From Engraulis encrasicolus (taxonomy: Eukaryota > Chordata > Actinopteri > Clupeiformes > Engraulidae), in the NCBI RefSeq assembly GCF_034702125.1, contig NC_085861.1, forward strand, positions 51,579,295 through 51,643,294: a stretch of 64,000 bases of DNA. The letters run 5' to 3'. The notes beneath the pieces were generated by a model, which made no database searches, was not told the origin of the DNA, and saw only the letters and a list, made by a program, of their open reading frames with translations. The translations under genes and the position numbers were made by a program. Numbering within the stretch: position 1 is the first letter of the stretch; each line of letters begins with the position of its first letter. Shown here one piece after another: positions 40,632 to 64,000 of the stretch.

Positions 40632-41115
40632 GTTAGTTTGATATAGGCTATTATTTTGTTAGGCCTACATGTATTTAGCAGGATTACACAAAAAGGTACT
40701 GGATGGATTTTGTTGAAGGATTATAGTTCCATGACGGGCCAGAAAACGACCATCATAGAATTGGTTCATTTTTTTGTAATCCAATGTGCTTCGTTATGTT
40801 TGTAAATAGCAGTTAGTTTTCTTGTAACTGGTCTTCGTCTGTGAATGGTATGTGGCTAATTGGCCACTATTTGATGACTGATGAACTCTGTGAAAGATGG
40901 CTCCAATGTTACAACCGGTTTGCACTGAGAAAAGTCCAGAGGGACTGAAACGTTTACACTTTTCTTTTCTTTTTCTTTCTTGCACCCTTCTGGGTAAGGG
41001 TCACTTAAGTTTAAAAAATATGTGTGCAGTCTATGCTCTATTTCACTACAGCACCAGAAATAAAAGGACTTGTGTAGAATCCAACTAATTTTTTGTTAAA
41101 CTGTAGAGGTAAAAA

Positions 41116-41387
41116 CTAGCCTGGGATTTCCCATGCCGCCTTGGTGCTTCTGTACAGCCTGAAAACTATGGGCAAAATGTTCATGTTCATGGTTCTAATT
41201 GCTAAATTTTAACTTTTGTTTTACAACATTTACCTTTGAGGTATGTACGCACAATGATAGACTGTAGCGCCCAATGGGCAAACGTAAAGTACACCTCCCC
41301 CTTCGAGAAAAGGAATAGATGGTTAAGAAGACTAAATCTCAGTCCTTTCAATAATCTCAGTAATTTAGGCTGGCGATTGCCAGGCTA
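41116..41387. mobile_element. MITE with TAGCCTGG ends
   Basis: It starts ACTAGCCTGGGATTTCCC and ends GGCTGGCGATTGCCAGGCTA. The opening resembles 7208-7230 (TAGCCTGGGAACTCCC), where a second, decayed copy may lie (about 7208-7360). Confidence 0.5.
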
Positions 41388-41689
41388 ACTAAAACAGAGT
41401 CATGAGGCTGAAACTAAGCAGCACTGGTGGAAACCAGTGCTCTGTGAAGACCATTCTTAATCATTGAGAACCATGCTTTTGCTGTGAAAAAATACTTCAC
41501 TAACCACAAAATATATCCTTAGCATTAGTGAAATATAATGAGGAAGTTTGACAATTGGTAGGCATTATCAGAGGCGTAACTTGTCATCAGGCTGGGCAGG
41601 CAGCCGCTTGGGGCCCCCAACCCCCTAAATGGTGAATAACAGCTCACATTTTATTACAGTCATGGCAATTTAGTTCATTTCAGAGGTGA

Positions 41690-42180
41690 AAAGGTAGTTC
41701 AATTTAGTATAATAGAAACATGACTGAAGTGTACTTAGCATGTTAAATGTTCACTCTACTTTTTGTGCTAAAAAAAAGTATGTTTACAATATGCTTATTA
41801 AAAGTGTACTTAAAATTAGATGTAATTACAATTCTCAAAAAAAAGTACATTTAGCTTACCATACTTAAAGTGGACTTTAAACATGTTCGGCTAAAGTGTA
41901 TTTAGAATATTGAAATTCAAATAACATTAAAAGGTCATAGGAGTACTCCAACACACTCTTTATACCATACAAATGCATGAAAAGCGTGTTTCATCATCAT
42001 TTCAAAAGTAGGCTTGTAGTGCACTTAAAGCTGTGTAAACGCGGTTGCAAGTCTGCTGAAGTACTTAGTAGTGCTCCAGTGCACTAATAGTGCAATGAAG
42101 CACACTTTAAATTGCAGAAAATAGAACAGTATAGTCATCAAATAGTCAGAAAAGTATAGTCATCAAAAGTAGGCCTACAC
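41690..42180. mobile_element. Dispersed repeat rich in AGTGTACTTA words
   Basis: Repeated AAGTGTACTTA, AAAGTGCACTT and AGTGCACTAATAGTG words in both orientations are typical of a fish MITE class. The exact ends are uncertain. Confidence 0.45.
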
Positions 42181-43141
42181 TTTAAGAATATGTGTTTTTC
42201 ACCTGGGATGTAACCCTGTGCTACCTGTCTCATGGAGAAAAGGAAACCCTCCACTGCCTTGTGGCGACATCTTCTTTGAGAAAAGGTTTCCTGAGTCAAC
42301 CTCGAGGTAAAATCTGGAGTTGGAGTCCTGTAGGCAGTTTGTGGTCGCACACAACCGCACTCTGGCAACTCCTGCGACATCACTGGTCCCTAACTGACTC
42401 CTGTTCCTGTGGACCCCTCACTGTCGTGGAGAGGGGGATCCTGCTAACTGGGCAGCAGCTGGTCCCCCATATCCCCTTGCCCTGGCCTACATCCTGGAGA
42501 GGACACTCTCTGGCCATTCAAAAAAACAAAACAAACAAAAAAACAAAAGGAAAGCAACCAAAAAAGATCAATTCAACCAGCCACATCTGCCCTTTGTGCA
42601 GTAGAGACTGCCACTCCCCATAGGACTCACAAGCCACAGACGATGTCGCAGAACTGCAAACCCCAAGGGCGTATGTATACCCATGGTCAACATAACCGAG
42701 GGAGGCCTACTACTATAATACAGCAGGCTTACCTAGGGCATTTGCATTAGGTATTTACATTTTTTATTAATAAAAAAACACATTTCAGTTGTATGATCTT
42801 TTAAACGTTTAAGTACTGAAATATGCATTTTTTGTAGGCCTATATAATAAATGTCAGGGTCTTTTTCTTATGAACTAGTTTTTGGTCCATACTGTATGTG
42901 CCATGAGTTCAAGAACCTCAGGCAGGCAGGTCACTAAAACATGTTAGTTAATCCCCAATCCTTAGTCTTGAGGACATTCATTTGCTTTGCATAATACCGC
43001 TTCACAAATCCCATGAACAGAGGGGCCCTGTGTGCTGTGTTAAAGTATTAGCCATGCTAATCAGCTGCATACGGAAATCAAGTGTATACATCAATTTGTC
43101 TAAACTAAACGTCTTTATCAAACTCTGGAGGCAACTTGCCG

Positions 43142-43146
<5 letters not shown>

Positions 43147-43196
<50 letters not shown>

Positions 43197-43197
43197 G
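43147..43197. repeat. (AAT)n microsatellite
   Basis: About 17 AAT units. Confidence 0.95.
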
Positions 43198-43329
43198 ACG
43201 CCTTCACAAGAGGCTGCTTTCAGCCTATTCTTGTGTCTGCTGCCCATACACAGTAAAAATGCTATGTTAGTTTAACACTTGAGAGAGTTGAATAATAACA
43301 CTGCATTTTTACTGTGTAGATCTTCAGAT

Positions 43330-45075
43330 CTTAAAGTTATATTGTAATTTTTTATTTCCAGAATTTCTGCTTCCTATTCACAAATGTTATGTTTTTCACA
43401 AATGTTTACCCCAACCATCATGTATTCATCATGAAATTAGACGTTTGGGTGGTTGATGTTAAAGGGCGTAATGCAAAAAAAAAAAAAAAACAATTCCTGA
43501 AAAAAATGATGGAAAAAATAGAATAATAAATAAGTAAATAAATAATGCACTTATTGGTCCATGGAATTTCGCCTTATTTTTGCCATTTTTGGGAAAATGT
43601 GTCCTGCATCAACACATTGCATAGGCATGTCACACCGCAGGGAAATGAAGTCAGACCACAGGAAATTCACTGCATTATGGCCATTTTAATCATTTTGTAT
43701 ACATGACTGACATCTGAGCTCATGCTAACTTGATAATGATATTGTGTTTAATCTTAATATGTGTTTTCATTTATAAAAAAAACTTTTTTTCCTTCTATAA
43801 GAGCACCACAGGACACCATATAATGAACCTAACCTTTCCGTGACAGAAACATTGCAATACGAAGACATATTAAGAGGTTAATAGTCACCTTAAACTTCCA
43901 CAGCAATCTCCAATAACTAAGGTACAGACTGGTTAGGAGCCAGTCTTTAAGACCCTTGTAGTTGGCCTTGCAGCTGCCCATTCACAGACATTGACATACA
44001 TGTCATCCCACAGGACACAATTTGTGTTACGAAATTGAACTTGTAGTTAATACTACTGTGTTGAGTTTTTTTTTCACATTCACATATCTTAATATAAAGT
44101 TAATATTCATGCAATCATGCCAAATGCTTCATACATTATTCAAAATGTTGTTGGTTAATTTATATATGTATTATATTCCAGGTTTCATTAATATTACAGT
44201 CACACCGCAGGATATTTGACATATAAACCTTTACATAAATCTTAACAAAAATGTTTCTTCTCATCTAAGACTAATATGAAACATAATGTACCCCATCTTC
44301 TTTCATTGACATTTGTTTTTTAAAGGAAAAATAACAGTTTTGTAGGTTTTTAACCAATGTTACGAAAAAACAAGGCATCATGTCAACCACCCATTTAAAC
44401 CTTTCATACATGAGTAGAGGTATCTTCTCTAAGTCCGCCATTTTTTCCCCAGTCATTGCCATCTTTGGCTGAAAAAACTAGGCCCTACTGCACTTTGGTC
44501 AGACTTGTAAATTACTTAGTACATAATAGTTCATGACAAGTACATTTGTGAATGGGCAGCATACATTTTCAATAAATTACCAAAATTACACACTGGATGA
44601 AGACAGATATTGCGCCGCACCTTCAAAAGTGTATCTATCCATCCACACATCAATTGCTTGTGGGGGCATGGTTATTGCCAAACATTGACATCATGGTAAA
44701 AAATGAGTTGATATACGAAATGCAGCGCATATATTTTTATTTCAATGTTGTGTTACTGGTGTTTAAGTTAAACTATACGATCCATGTAACACATTTTGAC
44801 TCCTATTTTTTGCTTATGTGTTTGACAGTTCTCAGTTTGATGTTGAATATTGTCTGTTGGTTAGTGGATACATCGTTGCTTCATAGCTTCCTACACACTG
44901 TAGAAACTACTTGTAGGCTATAAGAAGCTTGACATATGTACAAATGACAAAACCAACACCTACACCTTTATGTATATAGCTCCTTTAAGACATGATGAGT
45001 ACTTAGAAATTGAAGGTAGAAGTAAACTTTGTTGAAACGATCAAATTAGTGAATGGGCAGCTACAAAAAAAATCA
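43330..45075. repeat. Cluster of repeats sharing a CCCATTCACAAATG word
   Basis: Related words TTCCTATTCACAAATGTT (43372), GCTGCCCATTCACAGACATT (43974), ATTTGTGAATGGGCAGCATA (44546) and TAGTGAATGGGCAGCTAC (45048) appear in both orientations. AAAATTACACACT near 44590 mirrors TGTAATTTTTTATTTCC near 43345. Likely nested or decayed inverted-repeat elements. No gene is seen. Confidence 0.4.
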
Positions 45076-45495
45076 CCCCGATCATCTTTAAGTGTTTTTT
45101 AAATGCCTTTAACCAGTAAACTGTCCCTCTACGTATGTCTCCTGTTCATAAGAGGCACTGCCTCCCTCCTTTCTGGTCAGGCACTGATGACCCATGATGC
45201 ACCACTGGTCCTCAGGGTTAATGTTTGGCAGGGGCCTGTATTCCATTATGCCCTTTCAACACTGGCTTAGCATGGAATGATTTGACTCATATGATTTTAA
45301 AAAAACTATTTTGTTTATTAAATAAATTCATCAATGTGTGAAATGTTCACTGTGTGTCAATGGTTGGCCTCATTTAACTGTGTTTTTTTTTTAAATATTC
45401 ATTTCATTTCATTTTCGCATCATTTAGTCATTGTCAAATGGGCTTGTGTTGTATAATCTGTACCATTTTGACTGCAGTAGTTTCTTCGTTTGTGG

Positions 45496-45669
45496 TAGCC
45501 CCTTAATGCGCGCCGTACCTCCAGTGGCACACTGTAATAGTCATTGAAATGTACCTACCATAGCACTACAATACTATGACACAACACAGGCCCTTTAGTA
45601 ATGCACCACAACTTGGTCATTACCATACTGGTAACAACAAATGTATAAAGCCGCGTCTTAAGGGGTTAA
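45496..45669. mobile_element. GCCCCTTAA MITE, second copy
   Basis: TAGCCCCTTAATGCGCGCCG at the left and CGCGTCTTAAGGGGTTA at the right. It is nearly identical to 23901-24062, with about ten extra bases after GTAGTCATTGAAAT-type sequence. Confidence 0.8.
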
Positions 45670-45919
45670 AAGAATGTATAAAGCCATATAAGACAAGTCT
45701 ACCTGTAGTATTATTTTTGATCTTTTGGCATTAATGGCCTTGTAGTTTACAATGTATCAGTTACTTAATGTATAAATTAAATATATTTTAGCAATAGTTT
45801 TTCCCCTACATGATCAATAATTGTTATGGAAATGTCCCCCAAATTGAACAATTGTGTCAAATTGAATGCGAGCTGTACCTCTGATGTCCATTCAGAGTGG
45901 GTGCAGATGGTCAGTGGAT

Positions 45920-45920
<1 letters not shown>

Positions 45921-45995
<75 letters not shown>
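45921..45995. repeat. (CT)n microsatellite
   Basis: A perfect CT tract. Confidence 0.97.
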
Positions 45996-45997
<2 letters not shown>

Positions 45998-46172
45998 AGA
46001 TGGTCAGGGGCCACTGAGGGGGAAGGGAGAGAAAGAGCACATATGCACCACACGTACGCAACCCTCTGCCATTTTGTCCACCTAACCTTCGGTCATTTCC
46101 AGCATGTGACCTGACCTTTCCTCTTTCTTTTTTTTTCTGTGGCCTGTGCTAGACCCACCCCCTCTCTCTCTG

Positions 46173-46173
<1 letters not shown>

Positions 46174-46264
<91 letters not shown>
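46174..46264. repeat. (GT)45 microsatellite
   Basis: A perfect GT tract. Confidence 0.97.
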
Positions 46265-46266
<2 letters not shown>

Positions 46267-46627
46267 ACTTCTCAAAAGAGATCAATGGAATGTCCTTGGA
46301 GTGGTGGTCAGTGTGAGTGTGTGGTTGTGGTCAGGCCTGCTGGTGGTTGGGTCCTGCTGCTCCCCAAAGCCTGGCTGGGATAATGGGGGTCAAAAGGTGG
46401 CTCCCCATTGCAGCTTCGAGTCCGAGCCTGGACCTGAGCCTGGCGTCGCACTGCTTTATTGGGGCCACTAACACTCACATCTGGAGCCCCAAACCCTCCG
46501 ACAAGGCTGCCATCTTGACACCCCACCCCTCGCAGCACCCCCATTCTAAGAGCCAGTAAATGCCTGTGTGGAACTTATCAGTTACTTACAGAGTATCACT
46601 TTAATGTACCGGTGTCACTGTACCCCC

Positions 46628-46738
<111 letters not shown>

Positions 46739-47299
46739 CTTTGTTTTGAAGCTTGAAAAGTGTGATTTAAAATGATTATTTATTTCCTATGGTGATGTAT
46801 TGTATATGAGTGTGTTAATGTGTGCTGTTTCCGCATTCTGAAATTAAATTAGTTTAGTTTTTCAACATGTATGTTCTCCACTGTAAGATGATTAGGTTCT
46901 ACCTCTATTAACTTTTTATTTTATTTGTTTGTTTGTTTATTTAGCTATCCAGCATACAGTTACCCTTATACCAAAGCAACGTTTTGTAGGTTTGGATGGC
47001 TGTTTGGAATAACAGTGGAAAAAAATAGGCAACTGAAGTCTTTGACACAAGGACACAGGTTTTATAGTGACCATTTGCCAATCCTTTTGAGGACATTGTT
47101 AGGATTGACACACACAATTTCCTAATGGAAATTTCAATATGCAAGTGTTATAAAGTTCCAAAGTGTTCAAGATCTCCCGAATAGTAGGCTATGTAGTTGG
47201 CTACGATTCCAACATTTGTCAGGCGTAAAAATGCATGACATGGCATGGCCAGGCCCAGCAGCGAGCCATTCGTCCATTGTAGAATATCCTATCCTTTCG

Positions 47300-48506
47300 G
47301 TGACTGCCCAACCCCCTCCCCACTTAAGCCTTGCCCCACCGTGTGATCAAGCGGAAGTGTTTGCAAGCCATTCGGAATTGAAGGCATTTTCAGATCAGAT
47401 TCGACAACTCGCCTACCTGCGAGCAGGGCGCAGTACACCGTGAAACGATTTTTAACGCAAACGCAATGTGCGAGCGCATTTAAATGACATCGCCGATATG
47501 TTTCCGTCGGATAGCCCCGAGCAGCGAGGCGGATAGTCTGCACACCTCATTGGATTTTTGAAGGAGGCCAGTGGAAATTACTTTATCAGTGTATTTTCGA
47601 ACGGACACCGTTGCGTTCTGAGGTGTATCCTGTGGTAGACTCTGCTGGGCGGATAATTGCTGCTACAATTTAACGAAGTGCAGAAGCTGTTCGAGGAATA
47701 GACTTGGCTATATTCGTTTCTCTTGGCAACAAATCCAAATCTGTAACTGGATCTTATGAGAGCTAACCAAGCAAGCTAACTAGCTATGTGGGACATAGTT
47801 TAATGCATTATCCTGGACGCAAGAATCTGTTAATTTAACGCGCGACTCGCTCGGAAACATCCAGATGGTAGACTAGAAGGCGAAAAAGACTGGCACGTGG
47901 AGAAAAAACACACCTTCGTGTTAAAGGAAAAGCAAGAAAGTGACAACGCACCGAACGAACGTGTGGCCCCTTTCGTCATGCGGCGGTGGGGGAGGATCGG
48001 AGCAGGGCCCTCGCAGTGGATTTCATGTTTCGCAACAATGTTAATGCTCCTCATCTCAGGATTATAGGCTGAGGCTCAAAAAATGAGGACCGCTCGTTTG
48101 TTAAACTGCACTGTGTAGACTAGAGCACCGAAATGAGCGACGAGGGAATTGCAACGATATCCTCGATTGTAAGACTACCATGGCATAATTCAAGAGGTTT
48201 GCTAAATTGTTTCATTTGAGAAAAGAACACGTTGAAATTAGGCTACTTTGATTACAATTTAATATACAATTTCGAATTCATTTCTGACTGGTTACCCAAA
48301 TCACAAATGCACATGTTCTAGAGTATATTTCATTTAGTCACGCAAATTCATGAAGCGAGCGCAACCTCAGCCCGTACAGTTGGCCAACAGTTAATCCCTT
48401 GAAAATCCACATATCTTAAAGCAAACGCATTCTGGTCTACACTCGGCCCCAGTCACATCATACCAATTTATATTTTGTTCAAGGTTATTCTTTGGTTCCT
48501 AAACAA
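47300..48506 (+). promoter_or_regulatory. trim71 promoter and 5' leader region
   Basis: Repeat-free sequence just upstream of the trim71 start, with CpG-dense stretches at about 47395-47530 and 47820-48170 (ACGCGCGACTCGCTCGG and similar). This fits a CpG-island promoter of a developmental gene. The start of transcription and any 5' UTR intron cannot be fixed by eye. Confidence 0.45.
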
Positions 48507-62817
<14,311 letters not shown>

Positions 62818-63947
62818 GTATGCCAAGGCCACTCATTCTAGTTCTGCATCACATTTTAACCCATGGATGCCTAAGGCACCCACGAAAAGACTGCTAAATA
62901 CCTAAAGCTCAGTTTAGGCTCAGAAACATTCATTAAATAAGTTGCCAATGCTTTGTAGCTTGATTTATTTACAAAGCCAAAAGACAACAGACATAGCGAC
63001 ATAGCCTACGGAATTACCTACTTGCAAGCTACGACTCTGCAGTTATATCGGGACAGTTGAGTGTCTCCATAGAAACATTCGATTTCATGCGACCTGCTGA
63101 TTTCAACAATAGTCTACTCCTTGTATTGAAGGCAGTTTGAACAATCCTCTCGTTGCCCCTACCGTTGTGACGATGAATAACATGGCACAGACCTAGTGAT
63201 CCCGGCGGAGCAAAAATCAAAACTATCTGCGGAGACCTCTGTGCGACAGGCTGTCGCGAGAGCATACACAACCCTTTAGCCCTTTTTGGGGAAAAGTGCC
63301 CTCGGCCTATAAAAACCTAAATGGCCTCAGCCTCCAAAGCAAATAAAAGCATGAAATGAGTTACATTTAAGAGCTAAGATCCTCATCTTATATTAGAATG
63401 TGTTCATTCAGCCCTAACATAAACACATTTTTAATTATAAAAAAACCCTCAAATCTCATGAGCCTGAATGCTGCGCTCATGCAGCTTCAGGCGTCTACGT
63501 CAATGTTGCATATACGCAGCATCCAGCATCAATAGGTTAAAGGACATTGTGCCAGGAGATGGGACGTTATGCATGTGGATATCCCCCACATCTGCTGGGG
63601 AACAACCCTGTATTTCTGTGCTATCAAAAAGCACCTGGACCTTTACCTGTCAATGTTCAAAGTCCGCTTTTGTCAAAGCTATACTCTTCTTAAACCGCCC
63701 GCAGCAACAAAGAATATTTCATCTGCCTTCTAATTTCACTCAAACAGAGGGTCTGGAATGGAAAAATGATTTGAAATCGACTTGAAAAATGAATTGAGAC
63801 TGGGAGTTACGGCTGAATCTCTCCTAGCTGGTGGACTCTTGTCACATCAGTGTAGCTCTTGAATTGGTGGAGATCTTAAATCATTGCCTTTGTAGTTTTA
63901 CAATGGAATTGTTGCAATCTGCAACTTCAGATAGCAATCAATTGGAT
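62818..63947. other. trim71 intron 2, nothing recognised
   Basis: Unique intronic sequence to the edge repeat. The frame at 63468-63785 has no recognisable domain. Confidence 0.45.
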
Positions 63948-63948
63948 G

Positions 63949-64000
<52 letters not shown>
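63948..64000. repeat. (AC)n microsatellite, cut by the window edge
   Basis: A perfect AC tract running off the end. Confidence 0.95.

Overview
This is vertebrate, almost certainly teleost fish, nuclear DNA. Two multi-exon genes with close human relatives are present. The rest is dominated by very long AC/GT and GA/CT microsatellites, palindromic MITEs, hAT-type MITEs, tRNA-derived SINEs and fish LINE fragments. The species cannot be fixed from the sequence. Two marks may help: extreme dinucleotide-repeat density and a strongly over-represented palindromic octamer TAGGCCTA.

Layout. 1-23 kb holds no gene I can support; it carries repeats, a broken non-LTR retrotransposon (19.2-20.9 kb) and a few GC-richer unique blocks that could be regulatory. 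23,221-33,726 (+) is a complete tcaim gene (T-cell activation inhibitor, mitochondrial) in 12 coding exons. All 11 introns have GT/AG ends and phases agree across every junction, giving 498 codons, close to the human length as I remember it (about 496). Its introns are full of transposons: intron 2 is almost entirely one 2.36 kb palindrome, and the exon 8 acceptor is made by the pentamer tail of a LINE. 34.6-47.2 kb is intergenic and repeat-rich. 48,507 to beyond the right edge (+) is trim71 (lin-41). Exon 1 encodes the RING finger, B-box 1 and the first two ligands of B-box 2; exon 2 (62,650-62,817) completes B-box 2 and starts the coiled coil. The filamin and NHL parts lie outside the window.

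The two genes lie in the same orientation and are not expected to work together: tcaim encodes a mitochondrial matrix protein with a J-domain-like HPD motif, and trim71 encodes a developmental RNA-binding E3 ligase. No bacterial operon, CRISPR array, virus or toxin gene is present. Most long open frames in the window are translations of (GT)n, (AC)n, (GA)n or (CT)n and are not genes. The most interesting signals are how mobile DNA has been built into tcaim splicing architecture, and how the TAGGCCTA motif seems to arise.
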